This document shows positions 20,691 to 32,860 of a stretch of 64,000 bases of DNA, one piece after another. A model generated the notes under the pieces. The model was not told where the DNA came from and ran no database searches. It saw only the letters and a list, made by a program, of their open reading frames with translations. This stretch comes from Hanleya hanleyi (lineage: Eukaryota > Mollusca > Polyplacophora > Lepidopleurida > Hanleyidae). Position 1 is the stretch's first letter; each line of letters begins with the position of its first letter. The stretch spans positions 62,001-126,000 of the forward strand of contig JAVTVY010037335.1 of assembly GCA_036873755.1 (NCBI GenBank), given 5' to 3'. The position numbers and the translations under genes are program-made.

Positions 20691-21182
20691 CGTTTTACAG
20701 ATTTGTTGAACTCTGAAGAACTAGAAGATAAAAGTAGCGGCTTATCGTTGCACGGAGGTGTAAACGTGTTGGGAGGACAGGTGATTTCTTCCATTGAGGC
20801 CGACCAATCACCATAATTAGGTTAACCCTATCTGACCTGGGCGACTTGAGGTGTACCGCAGCCTGGGAGGGGCGGAAAGTGCCCCCTTGAATATTTTCGC
20901 TATCCCTCAGGCTAGGGGACTGAAACTTACTACACTATATATTTGGGTCAAGCTCTACTAGATAATGTAAAGTAATCCAAGATGGCCGCCATGATGACGT
21001 ACTGGACGTCATCTTTTAAAATAACATTTTTTGGCCGATTTTTCGGTCAGATTTTTCGATTTGGGGGCGATAACAGTAGTTAGGCTTAGTAGCAGATCAG
21101 TTATTACCAGAATGACTATACATTGTATCAGTGCATGGTCGTCAAGGACGTAATGGTGTTATTTCCAAACTAACGGTGGTGG
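20691..21182. other. No gene seen
   Basis: The stretch is shared with unit 2 (42301-42807). It holds the words AAGATGGCCGCCATGATGACG and GATTTTTCGGTCAGATTTTT. No ORF or known repeat is assigned. Confidence 0.4.
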
Positions 21183-21351
21183 TTGAAGGTAAAAGACGCA
21201 GGTAGACTAACTGTAGAGGCATTCATTAACAACAACATCATGTTTAGAAGCTTCAAGCTGGTTGACCCTGCTGGGTCTCCTGCACCATCAACGTCTGCGC
21301 ATTCAACTGAGACAAACTGGAACTTGTACATCATTTGCCAAGAAGACAAAT
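21183..21351 (+). pseudogene. N-terminal fragment of the PIN-like repetitive gene
   Basis: The frame reads VKDAGRLTVEAFINNNIMFR and then TETNWNLYIICQEDK, which resembles the NW-x-LC-x-ICQE zinc-binding start of the repetitive invertebrate family whose body follows at 23428. The first Cys is replaced by Tyr. At 21352 it is cut by the 3' terminus of a minus-strand PLE. The rest of the family's N-terminal third is missing, so the PLE insertion came with a deletion or landed in an already shortened copy. Family assignment rests on memory of coral and mollusc proteins. Confidence 0.5.
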
Positions 21352-21748
21352 ACAAGCGTCTAGTCCGTCATTCATACTTCAGCCGTCGTCCATTAAAGAA
21401 TATCCGCGTCCATAATCCAAAGACCTATTCCATATCCATATAACAGTATTAGCACCAAATTCAAAACAGACAATCATAGTATACATAAACATGCTAGTTT
21501 CCTGCAAGAGAGAAGTGGTCAACAGTTTTCAATGATGCCGACAAGACATCATGATGTTCCAAAAATATCAAATCCGTATCGCTGATCAGTATTCTTAATC
21601 CATAATAATCGTTCTTAAGTCGTTATCTAGAGAATGGTGTATCTCAGTCACGCTTTGATTGTGACTGTTCATATGAGCACCATGAGGATCTTGAAGTACA
21701 TGGATTCATACGGCCCCTAGCCCCGGGTTAAGCGGAATTAGACACGAG
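21352..21748 (-). repeat. PLE 3' UTR, minus strand
   Basis: About 397 bp run from the RT stop to the terminus word ACAAGCGTCTAGTCC (reverse of the PLE 3' end). The foldable motif lies at 21639-21745 with GTATCT/AGACAC outer arms. This copy lacks the partial duplication seen behind RT2. Confidence 0.75.
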
Positions 21749-23427
21749 TTACGAAAGGTAATGCCATAGATCTTGCACGCTACGTTCGTATTTTGCTATC
21801 AGCATGCGATATGTATCGCCAAATTTGAGAAACTTTGAATGGAGGCGCTTGGAGGAATAGCCCTGTTTTATAAGTTTCTGCAACAATGTTTTGAGACGTT
21901 GATTGAAATCATCACAATTAACACAGGATCTAGCAAATGCTACTAGGCGAGATATGTATACGCCATATGCAGGTCCCACTGGAATATTTCTGTCCAGAAA
22001 GGGATAGTTTACGATGTCGAAATTGTAATCATCTGTTTTGTCATAAAGTCGACGAGAGAGAATGCCCGCTTCATTTTTGTAGAGATATAGATCTAAATAT
22101 GATGTGCCTGTAGGGCTATCTGTAGTTTCCTTCAAATCCAGTGAAGGTGGATATATATCCTTCACTGCGTCATTTATATAGCGATTATCCACAGCGAGAA
22201 GATCGTCTATATAGCGTTTGGTGAATGAGAAGGAACGGGCTTTGAATGGATCGGTTTTTGAAAGCGCCTGCATATAGTCATATTCATAAGAGGACAGATA
22301 CAGGTCAGCCAACAGCGGTGCGCAATTAGTACCCATTGGAATACCTATATGCTGTTGATATATTGTGTTGCCAAATTTCACATAGATATTTTTAATGAGG
22401 AATTCAAGCAACTCTATAAACAAAGAAACATCCCGTGAATGATATCTCTTGTATGTAGTAGAGCTAAAGAATGATTTATGGCTTCCGACATTAATATATC
22501 TACGATCAGTTTTCTTGAACACAGATACTATTAATAAACTTAGACGGTCAATAAGGTCCTGATGAGGGATTGTAGAATAGAGAGTCGAGAAATCCCATGT
22601 GGATACATGTCTGTACGGTATGTAACCTTTAGCATCAAGTTCCTCCGTAAGACATTTTGGGTTTTTTAATATCCACATACATTCAAAGCCAGAGTTTCTA
22701 GAAATAGTGGCGCAATACCTTTCCCAAAATGCTTTTACCTCCAGAAGGGCCCTCGTCAATAGGGTTGAAAGAAGCTTGGTGGTGCAGCTTCTAGAACCAG
22801 CTATGAATCTAGCTTTGTATGGTGATTTATGCATTTTGGGAGTCCAGTATACTTTTGGTATGTCGTTATGATTGGTTGGAAGACAAATACCTCTTTCCCT
22901 GAGAAACGTTTTGTGATTGTTAAATAAATCTTCCAGAGTAAATGAAGTTTGGGAGTAAGTAGACGTATTTGATGATGATAGGTCTACACTCAATTCTTTA
23001 ACCAGCACCTGGTAATAGTAATATTTACATATGAATATTATATTATTTGGAGCTTGTCTGCTGGGACAATGACGAATTTACTCTGGAGATTTGCAAGAAC
23101 TTCTTGCGAATTGAGGTTTCTCAGTACTTGTTTTGCTTGGGGAAGAGTACTTCTGTCAATATGGCGGATTGTTTCAACGACCTTGCTTTTGGTGAGGTCC
23201 AGCCAATCAGCGAGTACTGTAAGTTCAACTTTTTCTCGCTTCGACCAATCAATAACGTACTGTTCCAATGCAGACAGGACTATCTTCTGGTCAGCCTTCA
23301 GATTTATTCTTCTCGGCTCTCTATATTTAAGTCCTTTCATCAGGAGTAATTTCAGGTCCTTATCACTCACCACATCAAGGTCACCAGTCACAACATGTTT
23401 GCATGGTGTATAGATAAAGTTCGACGA
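21749..23427 (-). pseudogene. Penelope-like RT, minus strand, one frameshift from intact
   Basis: Frames 21749-23008 (419 aa) and 23038-23514 together give the RT protein that is intact in unit 2. Here a single T is missing (GAGCTTGTCTGC near 23051, where unit 2 has GAGCTTTGTCTGC), which breaks the frame just after VPADK. All RT motifs are present: STWDFSTLYSTIP, HIGIPMGTN and YIDDLL. The 5' end stops at about 23427, at the SSNFI block, so the GIY-YIG domain and linker are absent. The codons beyond that belong to the neighbouring PIN-like gene read backwards. Confidence 0.85.
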
Positions 23428-26400
23428 TACTGAGGACTCATTCCACGGTACTGCCATCTCCCTCCTCCAGCATCCATCATCCTCTGCTGAAGTAGTGGAT
23501 CGAAGCATTTTCATTGTTGGAGGATCTGCAGATGCTAGTTGGAAAATAGTTGACTACTTGCCACACTACTACACTGACGTGCCTCCTGTCATCAGTAGCA
23601 TCACTAAGTCATCTGTTCCAGGTGCTACTGTTACATCATTGAGCAGAGACAACTTCAAGCATCAGGTGGCGAAAGAGTACCTCTGGCTAGATCATGCAAG
23701 GCGGGTCCTCGAAAAGGAAACTGGGACTGCGGAAAATACATCTTGGGCTGCATACCACGCAAGTCGCCAGCCGCCAGAAAGTCGAGTCATCTGTCCCACT
23801 GCCCTGCTTCCACTCTTGCTTGACAGTGCCCACACAGTGGCAATGATCAGGCACTCAATGCATGTAGTCACGATTGCGGTTGAGCATCTGAATCCTGGCT
23901 AGACACCAGGGGTCACCCTTGATCAGTCATTATTTGTCTTGGCAAAGCAAATTCAGAGCAGTATGGACAAGATAAGTTCGTTATCATGTTTGGTGGTCTC
24001 CACATTGAGATGGCAGCTCTAAAGACTCTCGGGGACTGGTTGTAAGGAAGTGACTGGGTGCAAGCACTCGTGCAGGCATATATTGCTACAGCAGGGACGG
24101 CCGACTCCTTATTGCGAGCAGCACATGATGCTCGTACAAGAAGAGCACACCAAGTTACAGATGCTGCATTGTATATTCTGCAGCACCGTTCTCATGAACT
24201 CTACCGTATGACAGATGCAATGGATGGAGAAGACAAGCTGGAGTTCGAAGAATGGTGCACCCAAAGAGAACAAACATTCCCTCAGCTTCAGTATTGGGCT
24301 CTTGTGATGAAACTGGAACTTTTGATACTGGTCTACGTACGCTCACTCAGAGAGGTATCATTCACGATGTATCTCGATGCCCTGACGGAACTTGCTGTCT
24401 GGTTCCATGCCCTAGACCACACTAACTATGCCAGGTGGGTCTCTGTTCATTCATCTGAGGGATATGGCTGAACTCCCCATAAAACACCCACAGGTAGACA
24501 GAGAATTCAAAGCTGGTAACTTCACCGTGCAGAAGACAAAGTGGGTGTTCTCTCTACCATCCCTATTGATCAGGCGCACGAGCAAAACAATGCCTGCATC
24601 AAATGGGATGGACGAGCAGTAGGCTTAACGGAAAATCCCAGCGCCTTGCGGCGTTGGATGGTTGCTGGACCAGAGATAGTCAGGGCCATAGAATTCCAAG
24701 ATGAACAACAGCATGGGGGGAGGCGAGTAGACACGCGCCACCATGACCAGACAGCAAGTGTTCAGGCCTCATTTGCTAAAGACGGCCGATCCCTTGTTAG
24801 CGTGATCGAAGACCTTGGAAACCCATTTGAGGGAGAAAGCTTTGATCTGGTTGTCCTTGACACTAAAGAAATTGCAGACCCCGCAGCAGTGAAGACTGTC
24901 CGGAATGTGCAGAGGATTGGACAAGACCAATTGAGGACTTACACAAAGAATGTCTGACCGACAGAACCAAGCCAATCGATGATACCATTCGTCGCAACAA
25001 GCTGAAGGTATTCAGTAGCTCCACCCCAAAAACTGCAAGCAAAGGCTTCTTTGATGACTGATGTGGGACTCTTCTCACGACTGTACATTGGTTGCCAAAC
25101 GAGGGACGGAAATCTTGAAGAGTTCTTTCGCCACGAAAATCAGGCATGCCCTCCAACAATCACTGACGGTGGAAGCCTTCGTCTAGGTACCAAGAGTGAC
25201 CTTCTTGCCTGTCTGGAAGACCTTTCTCAGTTCAAATCAGAGGCTCCTGCCACAACCAGTGTAGTTCTTGACGGTGCAGCCATCATCCAGATGTTGAAAC
25301 CTGCTGCTGCCATAAACTTTGATGAATATGCTCATCAGATCTTCATCCCGTACATGTCTTCAAAATGCATCACGCCTGGACCTGGTTTGGGATAGCTATG
25401 TGACAGATTCCCTGGAAGGCACAGCGAGGGCAAAACGTGGAAAAGGAGTACGTAGACGTGTAGTGGCTGCTGCACCCATACCAGGAAACTGGCAGAACTT
25501 CTTCCGCGTTGACAGTAACAAGACTGAGCTGTTCCGATTCCTGACTGAAGCTCTCCTCAAGTCATTCGACCAGGAGGAAAAGCAGCTGAGCATCACTGAT
25601 GGCGAAGCAGTTCTCAGTAAACCACCACTGCAGGATCAGATTTCACTCTCTCCATGCAACTACGAGGAGGCCGATAGTCGCATGTTGCAGCATAGCACGG
25701 ACATCACAAGATACTAATCCGGACTGTTGACACAGATGTTGTGGTGTTGGCCGTGTCTGCGGTATAATCGTTATAAGCAGGAGATCAGCTTTGGCTAGCA
25801 TTTGGAACTGGCAATAGTTTCCTGTATTTGGCAGCCCACGAACTAGCAAATGACCTCGGACCCGAGAAGGCCCGAGCACTCCCAATGTTCCATGCTCTGA
25901 CGGGGTGTGACACTGTGTCCAGCTTTGCTGGGCATGGTAAGAAGACAGCCTGGGCAACTTGGGAGGTGCTGCCACAGCTCACAGACGCACTTCTGCAATT
26001 GTCGTGTGCGCCAAGGGATATACCAGAGGATGTCATGCATACCATCGAGAGGTTCGTTATCCTGCTCTATGACAGAACCACCACATGTACTCATGTTGAT
26101 AAGGCACGGAAGAAACTCTGCGCCAGGAAAAACAATGTTCAGCAGATCCCACCAACCAGAGCAGCTCTGGAACAGCACGTGAAAAGGGCAACGTACCAGG
26201 GAGGGCATGTGTGGGGTCAGATACTTGTACCAGCATCTGTGCTACCTCCACCGACTAGCTGGGGCTGGACCAAGACAGAGGAGGGACGGTACGAGCCACA
26301 CTGGAGGACACTACCCGAGGCATCCAATACCTGCTACGAGCTTGTATCATGCAAGTGTAAGAATGGCTGTGTGAAGCGCTGCAAATGCAAGAAAGCAGCA

Positions 26401-26451
26401 CTTGAATGTACAGCTCTGTGTGTTTGCGAGGGGGAATGTTCACAGAATTGA
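23428..26451 (+). pseudogene. Repetitive PIN-like nuclease-fold gene with Cys-rich tail, decayed
   Basis: Collinear pieces lie at 23495-23902, 24058-24471, 24428-24622, 24541-24957, 25051-25395, 25319-25717 and 25828-26451. Recognisable blocks are VVDRSI.IVGGSADASW, MFGGLHIEMAALKTLGDW, YVRSLREVSFTMYLDALTE, TTSVVLDGAAIIQMLKPAAA, EEADSRML and FHALTGCDTVSSF, then the Cys-rich end CKCKNGCVKRCKCKK. The acidic residues in VVLDG, EEADS and TGCDT fit a PIN/FEN-like nuclease fold, an inference from general family knowledge. At least five frame breaks rule out one protein. The gene reads away from the PLE that interrupts its N-terminus. The family is repeated in many invertebrate genomes and its function is unknown. 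Confidence 0.6.
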
Positions 26452-26819
26452 CATCTTAAACTTTTATGAGAACGATGACTGCGCTCATGCTGACCTATTA
26501 TAAATGACTTACAACTGATGTGAATCGCAATTTTAAGGGCTAACAGTGATGATTGACCTGTTCATGAAAATGTGCTTTGTGCTGTTCCAATTGTGCCCAA
26601 AAGTATTTCATGATGAAAACGTTATCATTGTTCTAATGAATGTGTAGCCCCACTTTGATTTGAGAAGTAGCGCTCATATACAGACGGATTGTACGAATTA
26701 ATGACCATTAGCTAATAATTTCCACATACATGTATGTTACAAGTTGAGTAGATAACTTTACTACCTGTAGTATTATTCACATGGATGGTGTTCCTGCATA
26801 AATGCGTCATTAGAATATC
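26452..26819. other. Spacer at unit 2 start, shortened
   Basis: Matches 94-462. It then jumps at TAGAATATCC to ACTCTGGCGTTG, skipping the equivalent of about 463-792, so the dispersed repeat leader of RT1 is missing in this unit. Confidence 0.65.
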
Positions 26820-26837
26820 CACTCTGGCGTTGAATGT

Positions 26838-27767
26838 ATGTGGATATTGAAAAACTCAAAATGTCTTACGGAAGAACTTGATGCTAAAGGTCACATACCG
26901 TACAGACATGTATCCACATGGGATTTCTCGACTCTCTATACTACAATCCCTCATCAGGACCTTATTGACCGTCTAAGTTCATTAATAGTATCTGTGTTCA
27001 AGAAAACTGATCGTAGATATATTAATGTCGGAAGCCATAAAGCATTCTTTAGCTCTACTACATACAAGAGATATCATTCATGGGATGTTTCTTTGTTTAT
27101 AGAGTTGCTTGAATTTCTCATTAAAAATATCTATGTGAAATTTGGCAACACAATATATCAGCAGCATATAGGTATTCCAATGGGTACTAATTGTGCACCC
27201 CTGTTGGGTGACCTGTATCTGTTCTCTTATGAATATGACTATATGCAGGCGCTTTCAAAAACCGATCCATTCAAAGCCCGTTCCTTCTCATTCACCAAAC
27301 GCTATATAGACGATCTTCTCGCTGTGGATAATCGCTATATAAATGACGCAGTGAAGGATATATATCCACCTTCACTGGATTTGAAGGAAACTACAGATAG
27401 CCCTACAGGCACATCTTATTTAGATCTCTATCTCTATAAAAATGAAGCGGGCATTCTCTCTCGTCGACTTTATGACAAAAGAGATGATTACAATTTCGAC
27501 ATCGTAAACTATCCCTTTCTGGATAGTAATATTCCAGTGGGACCTGCATATGGCGTATACATATCTCGCTTAGTAGCATTTGCTAGATCCTGTGTTAAAT
27601 GTGATGATTTTAATCAACGTCACAAAACATTGTTGCAGAAACTTATAAAACAGGGCTATTCCACCAAGCGCCTCCACTCAAAGTTTCTCAAATTTGGCGA
27701 TACATATCGCATGCTGATAGCAAAATACGAACGTAGCGTGCAGGATCTATGGCGCTACGTTTCGTAA
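26838..27767 (+). CDS. 5'-truncated Penelope-like reverse transcriptase, unit 2 RT1
   Basis: The open frame has 309 codons from MWILKNSKCL to WRYVS. All three catalytic blocks are intact: motif A STWDFSTLYTTIP, motif B HIGIPMGTNCAP and motif C RYIDDLL. Compared with unit 1 RT1 it differs by few bases. The start codon is internal to the parent protein, and the fingers-side N-terminus is lost through the 330 bp deletion. It is followed by the TTAGGG-like tract and the GIY-YIG fragment, as in unit 1. No promoter is apparent. Confidence 0.85.
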   Translation: MWILKNSKCLTEELDAKGHIPYRHVSTWDFSTLYTTIPHQDLIDRLSSLIVSVFKKTDRRYINVGSHKAFFSSTTYKRYHSWDVSLFIELLEFLIKNIYVKFGNTIYQQHIGIPMGTNCAPLLGDLYLFSYEYDYMQALSKTDPFKARSFSFTKRYIDDLLAVDNRYINDAVKDIYPPSLDLKETTDSPTGTSYLDLYLYKNEAGILSRRLYDKRDDYNFDIVNYPFLDSNIPVGPAYGVYISRLVAFARSCVKCDDFNQRHKTLLQKLIKQGYSTKRLHSKFLKFGDTYRMLIAKYERSVQDLWRYVS

Positions 27768-27796
27768 CTCGTGTCTAATTCCGCTTAACCCGGGGC

Positions 27797-27816
27797 TAGG
27801 GGTTAGGGTTAGGGTT
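27797..27816 (+). repeat. Telomere-like tract, unit 2
   Basis: CTAGGGG is followed by two exact TTAGGG copies (27803-27808, 27809-27814). The first word is CTAGGG, as in the parental 3' UTR, which supports a join made at TAGGGG. Confidence 0.75.
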
Positions 27817-28272
27817 ATGTTGGCAAGACCACCCAAAGACTCCATCTTAGGGTGAATGGTCACAGAAAATCCGTTAGGAAAAACCAATTGCTTATAGGTA
27901 AGCATTTTTCTGGACCCGACCATGGCTGGGACAACTTTAGTATCCAGATCATAGACGTCGTCTATCCATCTACCAAGGATTCCCCTTTGGATTTGAGAGA
28001 AAAATCCGAGAGCGGGAACTATTCTGGATGCTAGAGCTTGGGTCAGTGTTTCCGTATGGTTTAAATGATAATGTCAGTGGGTTCGGCAATGTTACAAACC
28101 ACCGTTCAAATATTACCCAGCTATTTAAACCCCATCAACGGAGACATCGCAGCCATGGATGGGGAAAGTTTAATAGTGCGATGATTCACGATCATATCAC
28201 TTTAAATTGCTTAGTGGGTTTACCTAACACACACAATAGTACACATAGCTTACGTACAGTTCTGTATGCGTG
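27816..28272 (+). pseudogene. GIY-YIG fragment of permuted PLE, unit 2
   Basis: Same content as 1788-2224: YVGKTTQRLHLRVNGHRKS, HFSGPDHGWDNF, then the shifted frame FWMLELGSVFPYGLND. Here the frame stays open slightly longer (LRTVLYA) before a TGA at about 28271. The unit 1 copy stops earlier at TAA but reads through this point, so the parent was open across both. Confidence 0.78.
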
Positions 28273-29343
28273 ACCTCTGAGAGCTTTAAATCATATAGCC
28301 AGTGATATACAACAATCTGCGTCTTCAGGAAGTATAATACCACCCAAAATCACTAAAGTATGTCAAGATGTAGCGTATTTTCGGTTGTATCGTCCAGTGA
28401 ACATAATCGAAACATCCTAAGATCGGCTTTTCTTGAAACTCAACTACTTAGATAAAGGACTGGACATTATTAATTTACCTCGAATCCTGAATGATCCAGA
28501 GGTACGCAACACTGTACCAAACTATTTTAAGTTCACAGAACCTCCTTGCATTTCATATAAGTATACTAAATCTATAGCCACCAAAATATTCAATTACTCT
28601 AATGCTGTCAAGGAGTTTGACTGGAGCTTATCGTCGGGGAGCTATAGTTGTGATTGTGAATCGTCGAACTTTATCTAGGACCTAAGATTACTCCTGATGA
28701 AGGGACCTAAATATAGAGAGCCGAGAAATATAAATCTGAAGGCCGATCAGAAGGTAGTCCTGTCTGCTTTGGAACAGTACGTTATTGATTGGTCTATGCG
28801 AGAAAAATTCGAACCTACAGTACTCGCTGATTGGCTGGACCTCACCAAGAACAAGATCGTTGAAACAATCCGCCATATTGACAGAAGTACCCTTCCCCAA
28901 GCAAAACAAGTACTGAGAAGCCCCAATTCGCAAGAAGTTCTAGCAAATCTCCGGAATAAATTCTTCATAGTCCCAGCAGACAAAGCTCCAAATAATATAA
29001 TATTCATATGTAAATATTACTAATACCAGGTGTTGGTTGAAGAATTGAGTGTAAACATATCGTCATCAAATACGTGTACTTACTCTCAAACTGCATTTAC
29101 TCTGGAAGATTTATTTAACAATCACAAAACGTTTCTCAAGGAAAGAGGTATTTGTATTCCAGCCAAACATAATGATATACCAAAAGTATACTGGACTCCC
29201 AAAATGCATAAATCACCATACAAAGCTAGATTCATAGCTGGTTCTCGAAGCTGCACCACCAAGCTTCTTTCAACCCTGTTGACGAGGGCCCTTCAGGAGG
29301 TAAACACATTTTTGGAAAGGTATTGCGCTACTATTCCTAACAA
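28273..29343 (+). pseudogene. Linker and RT N-terminus of permuted PLE, unit 2
   Basis: Matches 2225-3315. A private nonsense change (TACTAATACC for TACTATTACC, near 29020) splits the KYYYY block that is open in unit 1. Other differences are Lys-to-Met and Ser-to-Asn changes in the DWSKREK / LTKSK region. Ends at the same place after the ALQEV block. Confidence 0.78.
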
Positions 29344-32300
29344 GCAGCCAGAGGATGCTAGGTCCCCCGCCGAAATGGCAGCAATATTTTTTAGCATTGT
29401 TGGTCTCAGGGGATATACATGAGGGAGGCAACTGCTGCTTCATGTTGGATGTGGAAGGGTCTTTCTGCCTTCCCAAGTTTTAAGATCAACTCAGAACGGT
29501 TGACTGAAAGTTGATTGCTTCTATAATATAGTTTCCATGCAGTGAAGCATGGAAATTATGTAACCGAGAAGCAACCCCAAGTGACATCTCAAGGCATTAT
29601 CTGCAAACCAAATTTGACAGACTGAAGGCATCCTCAACCTATTGCCCGGAAACCAAATTTTAAATTTGGCACCAGGTGTTGCCACCTGTAGGTGCAGTGG
29701 GCGAAATGCAATCCCAAGCATCATCTCATGGCATGGTACATGTATTAGCCTATAGTATTGCACCCTTCTACGGAGGGCCAATGATCGACTGATGCAGCAA
29801 CATTTTCCCAGTTAGACGGCAGATTTTGAAATCAAAAACGAGGCCGCGCTATGTCATCAGTCAACTGAGACAGTCACGTTGTTGTGTATGAAGATTGGGG
29901 TGGCTCCTATAAATAGTGATCCAATGAAAATGCTCGTATTAGTTTAAAATGGCGGGGTGGAATGACCAATCACTGAAGGGGAGACAGCTGGAACAGTACG
30001 CTGACACTGTCTGTAGTGTAAATTAAAATATCCTGATTTAACAGAGAGTTCTACAGTCTAGGTACATGTATCAGCATATGAACTTTGGGAAGAATCTGAA
30101 GAGGGGTCTTCAAGTTATTGCCCGGAAACCAAATTTAGATTTATAGGCACAAGACGTGTGCGAAACACAATCCCAAGCGACATCTTTGGGCATATAAGTA
30201 CCAAATTGAGAAGAATCCGTTGTCACTTATTGCCAGAACAATTTTCAGATTTATCCACCAGGTGTCGACACCAGTAGGCCTATGCAAAAGCAGGCGAACT
30301 ACAACCCAGGGGACATATTCTGGCATGGTATCTGCATACCAAATTGGAGAAGAATCCGATGAACGAAATCAAATTTAGATTTTGACATGAGGACGTGGTG
30401 CTACCTGTAGGCGCAAGTGAGCAAAGCGCAATCTCAAGTGACATCTTATGTCATGTTATTACCTGAAGACAAATTTGGGATTTTGCCACCAGGTGGCTGT
30501 AAGTGCAAATGAGTGAAAGGCAATCCCATGCAACATCTCCTGGCATGGTACATGCATGCTAAATTTGAGAAGAATGCATGCAGTTCTCAAGTTATTGGCC
30601 AAAAACAAATTCCAGATTTTGTCATCAGGTGGCATCACCTTCTAAGCAGAAGTGGATCCCAAGCAAGGTACAATGTATATGCATGCCTAATTTGGGTCCA
30701 AGAATTCGATGAGCAGCTCTCAAGTTATTGCCCAGAAACCAAATTTCGAGTGACATTTCAAAGCGTTTCAAAGTTGCAGCACAAAATAATGGAAAGAACC
30801 CTAGTGGCGCCACCTTCAGGAAGATCTTTCTGAAACACAATACCAATCAACATCTTGTCACAAGGAATGCATATATGCCAAATATTGAAGAAACTAGATA
30901 CAGTCAATCGAATACGATCGAGAACGCATCCCTTTTGCCTCTTTATAGTAAAGGAAACATTCATTATTTGTGAAGAAAGTAACAACATAAAACTTAGGAA
31001 AAACATCATTAACATGGCCACATAGGATACCTTGAGGGAAGGTACCAACATACCAAATTTAAAAGAATCCGTTTCGGTCCAACGTGCAGTTACTGTCCAG
31101 AAATGCAATTTTACCTTGGCCCACAGGTTAGCGCCATGTATAGGCAGATAGGCATAAAAAATAATCCCAACCGAGATCTTGAGGCAAGATTCCTTGACAC
31201 TGGAAATAGAAAATGTTAATTTGGCCTACCGGTGGCACCACCTATGGTCTGATCGACAAGAAAAACAATCCCAAGCGAAACCTTCAGGTAAGTACATGTA
31301 TTCATATACCAAACTTAGAAAAAATTCAATCAAGGTTTAAAAAGTTATTGTCCGGAAATATAATTTAAAATTGGCCCCCAGGTGGCACCACCTATATGTG
31401 GATCAGCATGAAAAACAATGCCAAACGAGAAATTGAGGTGAGGTACCTACACACCAAATTTGAAATGAATCCGTCAAGGTTTTCAAAAGTTATTGTCTGG
31501 AAACACTTTACTTAGCTTTCAGGTGATGCCCCCTGTATACGAATCAACACGACAAATATTCTGAAGCCAGATCTTGAGGCAAGGTACCCACACACCAAAT
31601 TTGAAAGAATCCTGAAGGTTTTCAAAAGTTATTGTCTGGAGATGCAATTTAACTTGTCCCCCAGGTGGCGCGACCCAGAGGCGGATTGGCATGAAAACCA
31701 ATTCCAAGCAAGATCTACAGACAATGGACCCACTTACCTTTACAATACGAAGCTGCGCATTCGAAAACCCCTCGGCTCTGGGCACCAGCCATTCATAATG
31801 TATTCAATTTGAACTAAGATGTCAGGAACACCAAGCAGTCAAGTGACAAATGTACAGATTATCAAAAATTTTGCAATTAGAAATGACCCCTAAGGTTTTC
31901 ATCCAATCAAAGAAACCGGTATTCATTCCACAAATCTCTTGATGCATCGATAATGTATACCAAATTTTATATTGAGCATTTGAACAGTGTCAGAGATAGA
32001 AATCATTAATGATTTTGCATAAATTAAAGATGGCTGCCCATCCTTCCCGCCACTCAGAGGAACTAATGTGGTTATTCATTAATGCAAGTCTCTTCATACA
32101 TCGATGCTGTAAACCAAGTTTCGTATAGAACACTTAAATGGTCAAAGATAAACACCATTAAAGATTTTGAATAAATTAAAATGGCCGCCAAGATTTCCGC
32201 CCAATCAGAGAAACCAGATCTGTCATTCATCGTAAGTCTCTTGATGCATCAATGATGTATACCAAATTTTACATTGAGCACTTAAACGGAATCAGAGATA

Positions 32301-32860
32301 GAGATCATTAATGATTTTGCATAAATTAAAGATGGCCACCAAGGTTTTCGATCAGTCAGGTCCCGATTCAAAGTATCTGGATATATCGATGATGTATACC
32401 AACTTTCATATAAAACAATTGAATGGTAACCGAGATATGTATCATTATCGATTTCGCATAAATTAAAGATGGCCTCCAGGGTTTCCAGCTAATCAGAAAA
32501 GTCTGTTTGGTAATTCGTGTATTACTTGATGTATCGATGATGATGAAGTTGCTTGATGTATCGATGATGTATATCAAATTTCGTATTGAACAGCTGAATG
32601 GTTTCCGAGATATGGATCATTATCCATTTTGCATAAAATTCAAGATGGCCGCCAAGGTTTCCACCCAATCAGGTCCCAATTCAATAGGCTTCTGGTCCTT
32701 GACTAGGTAAATAAGCATACCAAATTTGGAATTCATCAGCGGAACGGTTTTCCGGCTATCTCGCTCACGAACGGACAGACGGACGTACAAGACGATGACA
32801 ATACCCCATGGCCAAAATTGGCCGAGGGGTAAAACATGGGTCTGTGCCTGATAAATTGAA
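29344..32860. repeat. Degenerate dispersed-repeat arrays, unit 2
   Basis: Collinear with 3316-6835, with the same two repeat types in the same order and the same end words (CTCGCTCACGAACGG, GAGGGGTAAAA). Only scattered substitutions and small indels separate the two. No gene is called. Confidence 0.68.

Larger units (their letters stand above)
1..26358. repeat. Macrosatellite / tandem segmental unit 1 (26.4 kb)
   Basis: The sequence from position 1 recurs at 26359 and again at 47985 with near identity and in the same order and orientation. The unit contains PLE fragments, a satellite, C2H2 remnants and a PIN-like gene. Relative to unit 2 it has a hAT-like insertion, a pogo-like insertion, a 346 bp insertion, 686 bp more satellite and 330 bp more sequence before RT1. 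It could be a true tandem duplication or an assembly duplication of alleles. Confidence 0.9.

Noticed and set aside
23054..23413. Plus-strand frames opposite the PLE (119 aa and similar at 44656-45039)
   Set aside because: They are antisense shadows of the conserved RT N-terminus.
25843..26208. Minus-strand 121-aa frame in the PIN-like gene
   Set aside because: It is the antisense of the best preserved block of that gene, conserved only because the sense strand is.
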